A stretch of 64,000 nt of DNA from Pisaster brevispinus (Eukaryota; Echinodermata; Asteroidea; Forcipulatida; Asteriidae). Below, piece by piece: positions 32,107 to 44,375 of this stretch (positions within the stretch are counted from its first letter, which is position 1; every line of letters starts with the position of its first letter). The DNA lies in the NCBI GenBank assembly GCA_023634235.1, contig JAMKCF010000001.1, positions 3,340,106 to 3,404,105 of the forward strand, read 5' to 3'. A model generated the notes under the pieces. The model was not told the DNA's origin, did no database searches, and saw only the letters and a list, made by a program, of their open reading frames with translations. Both the position numbers and the translations under genes were made by a program.

Positions 32107-33539
32107 GTGAGCTGCTGTCTGTTAATCAAAGCACGAGAAAAACAAACGAAAATTCAAATCAAAAATTCGATTTTCTGCAAACCTTGGTGTACATGTGGTG
32201 TTTGTATAGCGGTGTATGACTGAGTTTCCGTCAACACATGCCGGTATTACCGGTGATTTTGTCCGTGATTTTGTCCACCAAAACGGCGAATTGTGTAAAA
32301 AAAAAAATTCGTCCTCCTTCGACTTGGAGAGTCGAAAAAAGTGAGACATGAAAGCAGAATAGCCCCCCCAAAAATTTTTTTTTTAAATCAATCAGAAACA
32401 ACTTTCAGGAACGAAAGGTCGATCCTTAAACATCACGTTCAGTGAAAAAAATCCGAAGATGAAAGACAAAATTGTTCAAATATTGTTGATACATGTCTGG
32501 TGCACATTTATATAAAACTAACAAACCTTAAAAAATGGAAAAAGCTGGTAAAATCTACTGAAAATGGAGTGTTCACCCAAACTGCGGCTGCAAATGATTG
32601 GCTGAGCGAAATACCCCCTTCCACCCGCCCGAATGTTGGAGCGTCGCCTACAGGGTGACGCGTGACAAAATGTTCCACCAATCATACTACAGAATACATT
32701 CAATAGACGCACCCAGGACATGTTTTTTGTGATTTGCGCGCTTCTCATTTCGGGAAAAAAAAGTAAAAACAAGCACAATTATAATTTTAATCTGTTATTA
32801 AGGATTCGTACTCCGTTATTACAGATTCCTATTCGTTATTACGGATTTACTATCCGTTATTTTGGATTCACAAACCAACCGTTATTACGGATTAAATATC
32901 TGTTATTGCGGATTCACAATCCATTATCGTGGATTTACAATCCGCTATAACGGGATTCAAAATCCATTAATATAGATTCATAATCCACCGTCATTATTGG
33001 TTGACAACCCATTATTACGGTTTCTCAATCCTTTTTGGGGGCGCCGTCACTCGTCCTGAAAACGTGGACGTTTAGTACGGAACTATTTATTCAGGCGGAA
33101 CGTAGTAGAATTTTGTGGAGTCAAAAACTTGGTTCTACAAAATTTCAAGTTAAAAATAAAAACCACAAAATTTCTTTGGAAGTTTGCGTGAATTATTACA
33201 TTCTACTTTTAAAACATATTTCCAACCATGTTCATTTCATAAAAACCGCTTTTATAGCGCAAACAAGCCCCAGTCCGATGGCCACGACGTGTCCTTATAC
33301 CGTTGCATTGCCAGATTTTCGCTGAAAGGGAGTTTTAAAATAAAACACTTTTCGGAACAAATTTCGACAGATGATGCTTTTTCAAAACAAGAATATACGC
33401 ACACGGACTTTCACATATTTATGCCATGGGCAATGCACAAAGAACTTGCAACCTGGCTGATGGACGTGAGATAATGTTGGGTTCCCGACAATAATTCTGT
33501 TTTAGGGTTTTTTTTATAGTATATATATATATATTTAAA
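32107..33539. other. Putative intron 1 of gene 2, first part
   Basis: Includes a dispersed repeat (32430-32720, family of 10436 and 30110), whose last part (32578-32717) is the third copy of the upstream 152-bp segment, and a degenerate short repeat at 32797-33030. No coding exon is recognised. Confidence 0.5.
32797..33030 (+). repeat. Degenerate short tandem repeat of about 20-22 bp
   Basis: About ten units of the type CCGTTATTACGGATTCACAA follow one another with many substitutions. GGATT and AATCC alternate, so the array could fold into small hairpins. It is more diverged than the other minisatellites in the window. Confidence 0.7.
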
Positions 33540-33845
33540 TAGTTTGGGTTTGAACAAAGAAGAATTGACTGGAGCGGGACTTGAACCAACGACCTCCGGA
33601 TTAACGTACCGGCGCTCTACCAACTGAGCTATCCAGCCCTATGTTGGCGGTCTCCCTATTAGTCAATATCTTTGTTCGGGGGTGCCAGTCTGAAGCCATA
33701 CAACCGTTAACTGCCGTGTAGCCAGGAATCACACCCACGTTTACGATTCAACCTGGGAAGCGGCAGCCACGGGATCACCTTAAGGGGATGCGACTTTTTA
33801 ATATTAAATATCAAGTAATAAACCACAAGGGAAACTGACTGGGAA
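33540..33845 (-). mobile_element. tRNA-like SINE (tRNA-Asn-like head), minus strand
   Basis: On the minus strand the head (33568-33639) reads GGGCTGGATAGCTCAGTTGG, a good A box, then GTTCAAGTCCC as B box. The anticodon loop ACGTTAA would give GTT (Asn), but position 33 is C rather than U and the anticodon stem has a mismatch, so it is a SINE head and not a working tRNA gene. The flanking body (GAAGCGGCAGCC, CACCTTAAGGGGATGCGACT) is shared with 35222-35524. Confidence 0.65.
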
Positions 33846-34645
33846 ATTGTATTTAAATAGTTTGGGTTTGAACAAAGAAAAATTGACTGGAGCGTGACTT
33901 AAATAATTAGTAGGGGAGATGGCCTTAGCTTTCGATCCAAACCGGACCTTCGTCAGAGGCATAAACAAGAACAAACACAAACATATCCATTTATAGCAAA
34001 AAGAGGAGCAAATGATTAGTTAAGGGAGAGTATCCAGAAAAAAAGCGGGAAAATATAGCCAATCAGAGTTATACATTTACAAACAATGGGGTGGCTATAC
34101 CAATCAGAGTAACTTCACTACTAATCATTGCAATACCTTAAGTGAAAGCTTTTCACTTTCTATAATGCATAAATGATTATACATTCTAGAAAGTAAATTT
34201 TAGCTTTTTAAAATTGCAATCTGAATTTTGGGTCATATCGGGGAAATGATCAAGCTACTGTAATCCATGGCTTAGGAAATGACTGTTTGTAAAATGTAAT
34301 GTACGTGTATAGTGCCTGTGTTTGCGCCAGAATGCAAATATTATACCATAGGCCTAATAGTCTTAAAGACCAGCTTGAACGAAAACGGCATCAAGTATTT
34401 TTTGCTGAAATTCATTCAAAATGTTTTCAGCCAATAACGACATTTAGTTCACAGAGTAAGCAGATTTTAAGTGTTTCTTTTTTTTTCCTTTTTTTTTACC
34501 GATCATTTTGAAAACCTTTCTTCGGTGCTTTTCAAAAAGGTTTGCGAAAAGCCCTGTTACGTCATCACTCATGTTACGTCACTTGTGGTAGATCCGTTTT
34601 GTACGGCCGCTTTGTTGTCTTTACCCTTGTTTATATATAAAGACA
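33846..34645. other. Non-coding intronic stretch
   Basis: Begins with a truncated repeat of the SINE end (TTTGGGTTTGAACAAAGAAA) and a dispersed end motif at 33918-33960 (GGCCTTAGCTTTCGATCC, GACCTTCGTCAGAGGC). No exon is seen. Confidence 0.5.
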
Positions 34646-34735
34646 GGGGATAATAATAATAACAATAATAATGGATTTATAGAGCGCCTTATGCAAGCCT
34701 CAAAGCGCTTTACAGTAAAAACAATAAGTAACAAT
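34646..34735 (-). mobile_element. 3' tail of a LINE or SINE (minus orientation)
   Basis: A TAATAATAATAACAATAATAA tract is followed by GGATTTATAGAGCGCCTTAT and TCAAAGCGCTTTACAGT, the same 3'-end signature as at 53146 and 56085. Confidence 0.55.
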
Positions 34736-35221
34736 GAAAAAGAACAATGCAAACATAAAATTAAAATAAAATAGTTAAGTGAAATGGGTGAATTTTGGAC
34801 TAAGGCGAATGGTGAAACACACTAAAATACCTAATATTAAACATAAAATAAGTTACAAGCGATTAGTAATACACACAATAAAATACCTAATATTAATCAT
34901 AAATAAAGTAACATAAATATAAAGACAAAAATGTCAAAAGCGAAAAAAGGGGATAAAAAGGGTGTAAAAAAAAGGGAAACATGAGGATGATAAAAAGGAG
35001 TATAAAAAAAGGGGAGAGGTTACCGCCCAGCCTCGCTACCATGGGCAGCGCGCCGTATCTTTTCAGACCAATGTAGTCATCTTTTCCGCGGTAGTAGAGT
35101 AAACGACGCGCTATTGATGAAATAATGTAGGCCTCGCTCTCAACCAACACATGCACTCATTTGTAACTAAAAGTCATGACGATACCGTCAAAAACCAGTG
35201 TCTCAGCAATTGGAATATGTA

Positions 35222-35524
35222 TTTGGGTTTGAACAAAGAAAAATTGACTGGAGTGGGACTTGAACCAACAACCTCCGGATTAACGTACCGGCGCTCTACC
35301 AACTGAGCTATCCAGCCCCATGTTGGCGGTCTCCCTATTAGTCAATATCTTTGTTCGGGGGTGTCAGTCAGAAGCCATACAACCGTTAACTGCTGTGTAG
35401 CCAGGGATCACACCCAAGTTTACGATACAACCTGGGAAGCGGCAGCACGGGATCACCTTAAGGGGATGCGACTTTTTAGTAACAAATATCAAGTAATAAA
35501 CCACAAGGGAAATTGACTGCAATT
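35222..35524 (-). mobile_element. tRNA-like SINE (tRNA-Asn-like head), minus strand, second copy
   Basis: Nearly the same as 33540-33845 over its whole length, including the head with TAGCTCAGTTGGTAGAGC on the minus strand and the GGGATCACCTTAAGGGGATG body. Differences are single bases and small gaps. Confidence 0.65.
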
Positions 35525-36584
35525 AAAATATGCATGAACATTTTATGTGAAGTGAAGCTTAAACAAACAAAAACAACAACAACAACAACACTACCGTGTT
35601 CATGTTACCCTTAAAAAAGAAGTAATCGCCTTAAAAACTAAATATCCTTATCGATTGATACAAGTTTAAAAGAATTTCAGAAAAATTCACTTGCCGTTTT
35701 AATTCCAGCTGGTGTTTAGCATGGAGTACTTTTTGTAATTACTCCACAGGTTTAATGACCGTAAAAACTGTCTTCTTTGGTAAACAGACTGGCGAGCTGT
35801 TGATGTCTTTAAAAACATATTAGAAACAACCCCTTTGAAGTAATGTAGTTTTAGAGAAAGAGAGTAATTTTCACCCAAAGTTTGAATCTGAGAAAGGCTT
35901 CAGGCATGAAGCCTTTCTATTTACTAACGGTGTTTTTCATTCATTATTTTCTTGCAACTTCGATAAATCAATTGAGCCCAAATTTTCACAGGTTTGTTAT
36001 TGTATGCATATGTTGGGATAAACCAAGTGAGGATACTGGTTTTTTTTCTCAATTACCAAAAGAATACCCTGTCTTTAAAAACCGAGGCACTTATTGTTCT
36101 CGAGCGATTTATCACTTCTGATCTTGAAATTATGTTATTCAATGAAGATACACTGTATATTAACGAAATTTGCAAGAGGACAAAAATAGTACGTACATAA
36201 CAAGCCCTAAACAGCCTATCTTTTCATTTTTGAATCGCGATTCTAGTAGTTTACTGCAAGAGTCTTGAAAACTAAACGTCTTTTCAGCAATTTTGGGCGG
36301 TACAGGGACTTTTATAATAATAAATAATGATACTAAAAAATTATAAAGCGAATAAATCCACAAAAGTGCTCATGGCGCTAATAAAAACAGTAACAGTTGA
36401 TTTAGCCTTCGAGAAAGACTCTGCTAGGGTCGAAACGTCAGGCCACTAACTATTTTTTTTTTTTTTGCATATATAACTTTTAGTTGAAAAGCAGTTTGCA
36501 ACAGCTAATACCATTTTTCACAAACAGTAACATATACATGTACAATCATCAAAATGGAAACTTAGGCCTAAGCTTTGAAATCCA
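35525..36584. other. Non-coding intronic stretch with dispersed repeats
   Basis: About 35720-36085 carries pieces of the 14720/27066 family and of the 8197 repeat (TTGAGCCCAAATTTTCACAG). A short (AAC)n lies at 35574-35589. No exon is recognised. Confidence 0.5.
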
Positions 36585-36876
36585 GAAAACAGTACATGTA
36601 GCAAAGAAATATAAATTAAACTAAAAGCACAGGTAAAAACCAAGCCATTGCTCAAAATACTTGCTTGAAAAATGAATCTTTAGGTTGTTTTTTTTAACTG
36701 GGTAAAGAAAAATATGTTTTACTTGTGACGGAAAACAGTACATGTAGCAAAGAAATATAAATTAAACTAAAAGCACAGGTAAAAACCAAGCCATTGCTCA
36801 AAATACTTGCTTGAAAAATGAATCTTTAGGTTGTTTTTTTAACTGGGTAAAGAAAAAGATGTTTTACTTGTGACGG
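36585..36876 (+). repeat. Recent tandem duplication, 2 x 146 bp
   Basis: GAAAACAGTACATGTAGCAA through TTTTACTTGTGACGG occurs twice, starting at 36585 and 36731, with only one or two differences. The near identity points to a young event. The second copy runs into LINE-like sequence at 36826-37029. Confidence 0.85.
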
Positions 36877-37029
36877 CAATATGTTCCGTAGGCGTGGCGC
36901 AGCATGTGAGAAAGATCGGTTTTCATGAATGATTGGATATGGTCTCAATAAGGAGGTTAGACTTGCAAGACCGAAGTTCGCGAGGAGGATGGCATGGTTT
37001 GAGAAGATCATCAATATATGCAGGGGCAC
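36826..37029 (-). pseudogene. LINE reverse-transcriptase C-terminal remnant
   Basis: The minus-strand frame contains HENRSFSHAAPRLRNILPSQV, which fits the well known LINE RT C-terminal pattern (RSF..AAP.LWN.LP..I). Upstream and downstream parts are lost. A dispersed, dead copy. Confidence 0.45.
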
Positions 37030-37616
37030 TTTTAGTGCGTGATTTATTTACTATAAAATAAGGCTAATGTAAAATTGAACGACTGTTCTAAAAGGCTTTT
37101 CATTTGTGCGTGAAAAAAAAATTGCAACGTTATAAAAATGGCCGGAAAAAAAAACCGAAAATATAGTTTTTCATTTAACGGCGTTTTATCGAGCAAACAC
37201 GTCACTGTGGCGCAATCGATGGTTGCCTATAGCAACATGGTCACACAACAGGTAGTGGAAGTGTGCTTTGTCCGGCAAATTTATATCAGAGCCTGAATAT
37301 TCGGTTCATTATTGTTCTGGGGCTCACGCGCACTCCAATTAGTGCCGCCTGTATGGGTTACTGTGAATGATTGGGGAATAGTGAACAAGTAACTGGTTTG
37401 GCATTGTTATGTGTGGCACATCTATAAATTATCTTTTGTCTGTATACCAAAGGTGTTTAAATGGAACCAGGTCGGCCCCGCATGCAATAAAACTAATTAA
37501 CTTTAAAGGTATACAGGAGTGGTTAGGAAACAAAACATCATTGTTTAATTTTAGTCTAACAGCTTACATGGTTTAATAGATGTTAAGTTTGCATCGGGGA
37601 TAAAGAATATTAATTG

Positions 37617-37828
<212 letters not shown>

Positions 37829-37846
37829 TGGGTTTTTTTTCCCTTC

Positions 37847-38040
37847 ACCGATGTGTGTTAGCACTGTATACTCAGTACTTTCCCGAGTTCTGTGAAAACA
37901 ATCACAGGCATGACTCGGGTGGGATTCGAACCCACGACCTTTGCAATTCTAGAGCAGTGCTGCTCTAGAATTGCAAAGAACTCGGGAATTGCAGAACTCG
38001 GGAAAGTACTGAGTATACAGTGCTAACACACATCGGTGAA
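37847..38040. mobile_element. Fold-back pair of family II SINE ends
   Basis: The left arm (CACCGATGTGTGTTAGCACT then GTATACTCAGTACTTTCCCG) and the right arm (CGGGAAAGTACTGAGTATAC then AGTGCTAACACACATCGGTG) are inverted copies of about 50 bp. Between them is a minus-strand tRNA-like head (GGGATTCGAACCCACGACC) with a smaller inner inverted repeat around GCAATTCTAGAGCAG. The transcript could form a long hairpin. Confidence 0.7.
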
Positions 38041-38109
38041 GGGCAAACAAAACACACAATTGGCTTACTGGTTACTGGTTGGCTTACTGGTTGGCTTACT
38101 TACGAAGAA

Positions 38110-38360
38110 AAAAATTACTAGAGCGGGATTTGAACCAACGACCTCCGGATTAACGTGCCAGCGCTGTCTATAGCCCTATTTTGTCAATATCCAGGGGTGC
38201 CAGTCATAAGCCAAATTAAAAAGCCGCATCCTCTTAAAGTGATCCCCTTGGCCGCCGCTTCCCAGGTTGTATCGTAAACTTGGGTGTGATCCCTGGCTAC
38301 ACGGCAGCTAACGGTCGAATGGCTTCTGACTGGCGCCGAGAACAAGATATAGACAAAATA
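38110..38360. mobile_element. Chimeric SINE: minus head joined to plus body
   Basis: 38118-38170 is the minus-strand tRNA-Asn-like head (GATTTGAACCAACGACCTCC), while 38215-38360 is the SINE body in the opposite orientation (AAAAAGCCGCATCCTCTTAA, CGCTTCCCAGGTTGTATCG, GATCCCTGGCTACACGGCAG) compared with 33540 and 35222. An inversion or two opposed insertions would explain it. A degraded plus-strand head fragment follows at about 38500-38560. Confidence 0.6.
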
Positions 38361-38689
38361 GGGAGACCGCCAACAGCCCGCTTCAAACCCCGGCCCGACC
38401 GACCCAGCCCTCAGAGCCAATCCTTCTCCGGAAGTTACGGATCCGGCTTGCCGACTTCCCTTACCTACATTGTTCTATCGACCAGAGGCTGTTCACCTAG
38501 GACTAGATAGCTCAGTTGGTAAACAGAAGGTCGTTGGTTGAAATTCCACTTAAATTTGCCCGGCCAGTTTCTCTTGTGGTTTAGAACTTTACTATGAAGT
38601 TCATACCCTTCATTTTTCTATGAAATGTTTCTCTCTGAAATGAAGTCATATTCGACAAAAATGTTTCTAAAAACCTTTAAAAACGCAAC

Positions 38690-38893
38690 AATTGATTTTG
38701 GCTGTTACAACCAAAAATGAAGGACAATGTGTTTGCATGCCGAAAATAGCTTTTTCACTATTTTCTTCTTACTCACACAACGGATTTAGCCTAACATTTT
38801 CACAGGTAACAGTTATTTCATAAATATGGTTGATCATACAAAACATGAACACTGTCTGCAACTGTTTTGTCAGCTCTACCAATCCTGTTACCC
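38690..38893. repeat. Dispersed repeat, inverse of 3775-3960
   Basis: Shares GACAATGTGTTTGCATGCCG, ACACAACGGATTTAGCC, ATGGTTGATCATAC, GAACACTGTCTGC and AGCTCTACCAATCCTGTTAC with the reverse complement of 3775-3960. Confidence 0.65.
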
Positions 38894-40353
38894 TTAAAAA
38901 TAATTATTTTCGCGCGAATTAGAATAACCCGCGCGACGTTTACGCTGGCAACTTCTTTATGCTGGAAATGATCAAAGAAAACCTAAAATACAGATTTTCC
39001 CGGTCGTCGAAGTTATCGAACGAAATTATCATTAATTGGTTTTTTGTTGTGGAAAGGTAAACGAGTGCGTAATGATCACACATACATTTGAATGGAACTC
39101 CATAAAAAATGTTGTCATAATGTAGAGGGGAACAAATCATTTTAATCAGTGTTTACGCACGCTGGGCAGAAACTCCGAGTTTTATGAAAATCCCTTCTCG
39201 TTTAACTGTGGTTTACCGAGCACACACGTCATCATGGCACAATCGATGGTTGCCTATAGCAACATGGTCCGACACAATAGGTAGTAAACGTGTGCATTTT
39301 TCGGCAATTTATATCACTTTAAGCCTGATTCGGCTCTATTGTTCCGCGGCTCAGTAAACTGCGCATGCTCCAATTAGCAACGCTTGGGCTATTGTGATTA
39401 ATTTAGGACACCGAACAAGCAATTAGCCATTTTGATGGTGGACAGACTATTAGGTTTGGGTAAATTTGTCGGTTTATCACCCATGGGCCAACAGTGCACT
39501 CCTACACTGCACAACTTAATTGGGGTGTAAAACTGACACCATTTGGGTGTTGTCACATAAAGATGCAAACAAATAATCTAAATTTACACCATAGGGAGTT
39601 AAAATAACACTATCATTTCTGTCATTACAATTATTACCTTTGTGTTATTTTAACACAATATGATGTTAAATTTGTGTCACTCTTGGGCGTCTACTGTTTT
39701 ATATGAGTCATTTTTATTAGTAATGCCAATAAGAATACAAATGCTTAATTTGTTTTAATCAAACAATCAATAAATAAATTAAATAGTCGATATTTTTTTT
39801 TTGGGGGGGTAGCTTCAAACCAAACATTTGCAAATTTTCCTTCTTTGGATGCGGGGCGGCAACAAGGGTGTATGGGCGGGGTTCTGATCTGAAGGGGGGT
39901 CTTTTCACTGTTAATCGTCCTGGTTTGCTTTTTTTTGGGGGGGTATTTTTGTTGGAGGGGGGGGTAGAAAGAGAAAGACTATGGCCTTTGTTAATTTTAA
40001 TGTTTTACTTTTTTTTTTTTTACAAGTTAGCATTAACAACCAGGCTCAAAATTTGCTGGCTTTAGTCTGAAATAGGGGTGAATTTTTGTAGTTTTGTGAA
40101 GCGCATGAGATTGGAGATTAAATTAATCGTCAAAAGAATGGTGCAAATGAAGCGAAAATACATGAACTCAATTTGTCTTTTTGGAGACAAAAACAATTAA
40201 AACAAACAAATAGATTGTTAACCCAAAAAATAATAATAAATGCGGCTCCATTTTTTTATTTATTTATTATAATTTGTTGTTATTACTTGGAACAATGTAC
40301 CTAAAATTGATCCCCAGGCACGCCAACATTACTGGCTTATCCTTCAGTCAGAG
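38894..40353. other. Non-coding intronic stretch
   Basis: About 39510-39705 is a relative of the 6690-6905 palindromic repeat. Poly-G and poly-T runs occur near 39790-40020. At 39225-39270 the motif CACAATCGATGGTTGCCTAT repeats 37210-37240, so that neighbourhood is also a dispersed repeat. No exon is seen. Confidence 0.5.
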
Positions 40354-40388
40354 CATGGAGCTATAAACTAGTTTATAGCAGCTCCATG
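40354..40388. repeat. 35-bp imperfect palindrome
   Basis: CATGGAGCTATAAACTAG is followed by its near reverse complement; the central CTATAAACTAGTTTATAG is perfect (18 bp), and one extra base pair of spacing occurs on the right. Confidence 0.8.
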
Positions 40389-40496
40389 GTCAGAGTGGCG
40401 CTTGCAGCTAAAGAACAGTGTAGCGAGAGTCGACGGCAGTTTGACGAAAATCGTACCAAAACTAAGACAACAGTCGTTGTGTAACCGATTAATATA

Positions 40497-40541
40497 ATGT
40501 TTACGTTTATGAAAGTTTGTGGAGCGTTTGCGAGTCGCCTG
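40497..40541 (+). CDS. Candidate short first coding exon (15 codons)
   Basis: ATG at 40497 encodes MFTFMKVCGAFASRL up to a perfect donor (CCTG/GTAAGT, 40542) in phase 0. A GC-richer 5'-UTR-like stretch precedes it (40390-40490). The peptide is basic and hydrophobic, like a mitochondrial or secretory targeting start, but 15 codons can arise by chance and no acceptor exon is identified. The large Helentron-like array begins 134 bp downstream. Confidence 0.2.
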
Positions 40542-40675
40542 GTAAGTAGAAATATCAATCGAGCGGATTCGGTCAAAAATACAAGAGAAGAACAGACATG
40601 AGTTTTTGCTGTTAGAAGGGGAGTAGAATTGTTGTTTTATTATCTTTGGACTGATTTTTGTTAATTCAAAAAAAA

Positions 40676-42389
40676 ACTAGACACTAAGTGTTTGTGAACA
40701 AACACAAAGCTGTTCCGTTTTGTTGTGCTTTGATTAATTGATCCAGACATTTAAAGTGAGCCTATGTTCAAGATTGAACGATATGGTTCCATTTCCGGTT
40801 GACCCGGAATTAAAGGTCAACATGGGGTTACGGTAACCCAAGGCTTATCTTCAATGCTCAAAGGGTTTATAACTGAAAACAAAGAAAATTGGCTAAGTAA
40901 TTATTGAGATATAGGCCCACTTCCAGTTGACCCGGAAGTAAAGGTCAACATGGGGTCAGGGTTACCCAAGTTCAATATTTAATGCTCAAAGGATCTATAA
41001 CTGAAAAGAAATTGAAAATCGGTTGTGTAGTTCTTGAGATATGGTCCCACTTCCGGTTGACCCCTAGTAAAGGTCAATATGGGGTCATGGTTACCCAAGG
41101 CTGATCTTTGGTGCCCAAGGAGTCTATAACTGAAAAAAGTTTGAAAATCGGTTGTGTAGTTCTTGAGATATGGTCTTACTTCCGGTTGACCCGGAAGTAA
41201 AGGTCAACATGGGGTCATGGTTACCCAAGGCTGATCTTTGGTGCCCAAGGAGTCTATAACTGAAAAAAGTTTGAAAATCGGTTGTGTAGTTCTTGAGATA
41301 TGGTCCCACTTCCGGTTGACCCCTAGTAAAGGTCAACATGGGGTCACGGTTTCCCAAAGCTAATCTCCAATGCCCAAGGAGTCTATAACTGAAAAATGTT
41401 TGAAAATCGGTTGTTTAGTTCTTGAGATATGGTCCCACTTCCGGTTGACCCCTAAATAAAGGTCAACATTGGGTCACGTTTTCCCAAAGCTAATCTCCAA
41501 TGCCCAAGGAGTCTATAACTGATAAAAGTTTGAAAATCGGCTGTGTACTTCTTGAGATATGGTGCTGCAAAGATTAACTAGTTAAATATTCAAATGTAGC
41601 GCCCGGGACTAAATCGTCGAGCGCCCTGGGCAACAGAATCACGACGTACATGTACACATGCACAAGCCACCGTTTCAATACGCGATATTTTTGTATAAAT
41701 AGTGTGCAGCGACTGGTACCCAGAAGTCGGCTATTTCGTTACGGCATTTCGCATGCATTTTTCTCTGTGTCGCAGGGCATCCTGACTACATTTTTAGTCG
41801 ATGAACGGAACCTTGTCTCCAAGCCATTGGTGTCCGATTTGTCACTGAATCGTTAATTATCGTGGAAATTGTTCTACTCTGATTAGTTTTAATGACCAGG
41901 AACATCTCTTATTAAAAGCAATTAACTTTTCAAAACAGTTTATGTAATTTAGGAAACTAATTCGTAATTTTAATTGAAAATATCGTGTTTTTGACTGTCA
42001 AAACATTTGCCTTTTCAGCGCCAAGTGTTTTGTACACAGAACAAAAACGCGCCAACAAATGACGTCATTGATGACGTTTTATGATTGTTTTTGCCACGCT
42101 ACAGAGCTACATAATAAGACGAGTCTATATTTGAAAACAGTTTGAGGATCAGACATATACTTCTTGAGATATGGTGGGAACAAGATTGCCTAATTAAATA
42201 TTCATGTCATTATAACTCAGCTAATTAATGAAGAACTTGAACAATTTTACTCTTAGCATAATTTCATGTTCTAAGCTTCAATTTGATGTAAGATCTGAAT
42301 CTCCCATATTTATTATTTTAAAGCTTAGGTTCGTACAAAATCATGTACAAAAGCTATAGCAATTTTGACAGAAACAAAGAATAATAATA
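40676..42389 (+). mobile_element. Helentron-like element B (outermost body of a nested array)
   Basis: Starts ACTAGACACTAAGTG with GTGTTTGTGAACAAACAC and AGCTGTTCCG, has six core units of about 130 bp (from 40784), the unique right half with CGCCCGGGACTAAATCG, and stops inside its AATAATAATA tract, where element C begins. It has no terminal hairpin here; its end is inferred to be the last of the stacked hairpins at 48657-48682. Confidence 0.7.
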
Positions 42390-44375
42390 ACTAGACACTA
42401 AGTGTTTGTGAACAAACACAAAGCTGTTCCGTTTTGTTGTGCTTTGATTAATTGATCCAGACATTTAAAGTGAGCCTAAGTTCAAGATTGAACGATATGG
42501 TTCCATTTCCGGTTGACCCGGAATTAAAGGTCAACATGGGGTTACGGTAACCCAAGGCTTATCTTCATTGCTCAAAGGGTTTATAACTGAAAACAAAGAA
42601 AATCGGCTCTGTAGTTCTTGAGATATGGTCCCACTTCCGGTTGACCTAGAAGTAAGATCAACATTGGGTCACGATAGAACAAGGCTAATCTTCAATGCTC
42701 AAAGACTCTATCACTGAAAAAAAAATTGAAAATGGGTTGTGTAATTCTTGAGTAATGATCCCACTTCCGGTTGACCCGGAAGGAAAGGTTAACATGGGGT
42801 CATGGTAACACTAGTTTAATATTCAATGCTTAAAGGGTATATAACTGAAAGAAATTGAAAATTGGCTACAAGTAATTATTGAGATATAGGCCCACTTCCA
42901 GTTGACCCGGAAGTAAAGGTCAACATGGGGTAAGGGTTACCCAAGTTCAATCTTTAATGCTCAAAGGATCTATAACTGAAAAGAAATTGAAAATCGGTTG
43001 TGTAGTTCTTGAGATATGGTCCCACTTCCGGTTGACCCCTAGTAAAGGTCAACATTGGGTCACGATTTCCCAAAACTAATCTCCAATGCCAAGGAGTCTA
43101 TAACTGAAAAAAGTTTGAAAATCGGTTGTGTAGTTCTTGAGATATGGTCTCACTTCCGGTTGACCCGGAAGTAAAGGTCAACATGGGGTCATGGTTACCC
43201 AAGGCTGATCTTTGGTGCCCAAGGAGTCTATAACTGAAAAAAGTTTGAAAATCGGTTGTGTAGTTCTTGAGATATGGTCCCACTTCTGGTTGACCCCTAA
43301 GTAAAGGTCAACATTGGGTCACGATTTCCCAAAGCTAATCTCCAATGCCCAAGGAGTCTATAACTGAAAAATGTTTGAAAATCGGTTGTGTAGTTCTTGA
43401 GATATGGTCCCACTTCCGGTTGACCCCTAAATAAAGGTCAACATTGGGTCACGTTTTCCCAAAAGCTATTCTCCAATGCCCAAGGAGTCTATAACTGATA
43501 AAAGTTTGAAAATCGGCTGTGTACTTCTTGAGATATGGTGCTGCAAAGATTAACTAGTTAAATATTCAAATGTAGCGCCCGGGACAAAATCGTCGAGCGC
43601 CCTGGGCAACGGAATCACGACGTACATGTACACATGCACAAGCCACCGTTTCAATACGCTATAGATCGATATTTTTGTATATATAGTGTGCAGCGACTGG
43701 TACCCAGAAGTCGGCTATTTCGTTACGGCATTTCGCGTGCATTTTTCTCTGTGTCGCAGGGCATCCTGACTACATTTTTAGTCGATGAACGGAACCTTGT
43801 CTCCAAGCCATTGGTGTCCGAATTGTCACTGAATCGTTAATTATCGTGGAAATTGTTCTACATTGATTAGTTTTAATGACCAGGAACATCTCTTATTAAA
43901 AGCAATTAACTTTTCAAAACAGTTTATGTAATTTAGGAAACTATTTCGTAATTTTAATTGAAAATATCGTGTTTTTGACTGTCAAAACATTTGCCCTTTC
44001 AGCGCCAAGTGTTTTGTACACAGAACAAAAACGCGCCAACAAATGACGTCATTGATGACGTATTATGAATTTTTTGCCACGCTACAGAGCTACATAATAA
44101 GACGAGTCTATATTTGAAAACAGTTTGAGGATCAGACATATACTTCTTGAGATATGGTGGGAACAAGATTGCCTAATTAAATATTCATGTCATTATAACT
44201 CAGCTAATTAATGAAGAACTTGAACAATTTTACTCTTAGCATAATTTCATGTTCTAAGCTTCAATTTGATGTATGATCTGAATCTCCCATATTTATTATT
44301 TTAGAGCTTAGGTTCGTACAAAAACGTGTACAAAAGCTATGGCAATTTTGACAGAAACAAAGAATAATAATAATA
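42390..44375 (+). mobile_element. Helentron-like element C (nested in B)
   Basis: Same left end and right half as B, with eight core units (42498, 42626, 42757, 42888, 43018, 43146, 43276, 43406). It too is cut off in its TAATAATAA tract by the start of element D. Confidence 0.7.

Noticed and set aside
33568..33639. Functional tRNA-Asn gene on the minus strand
   Set aside because: Position 33 is C, the anticodon stem has a mismatch, and the sequence occurs in several diverged copies with a common body; it is a SINE head.
43634..43840. 68-residue frame (MHKPPFQYAIDRYF...) conserved in several Helentron-like elements
   Set aside because: In element B an 8-bp deletion shifts the start, and in E insertions and deletions break it. 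Conservation extends outside the frame, so it looks like conserved non-coding sequence.
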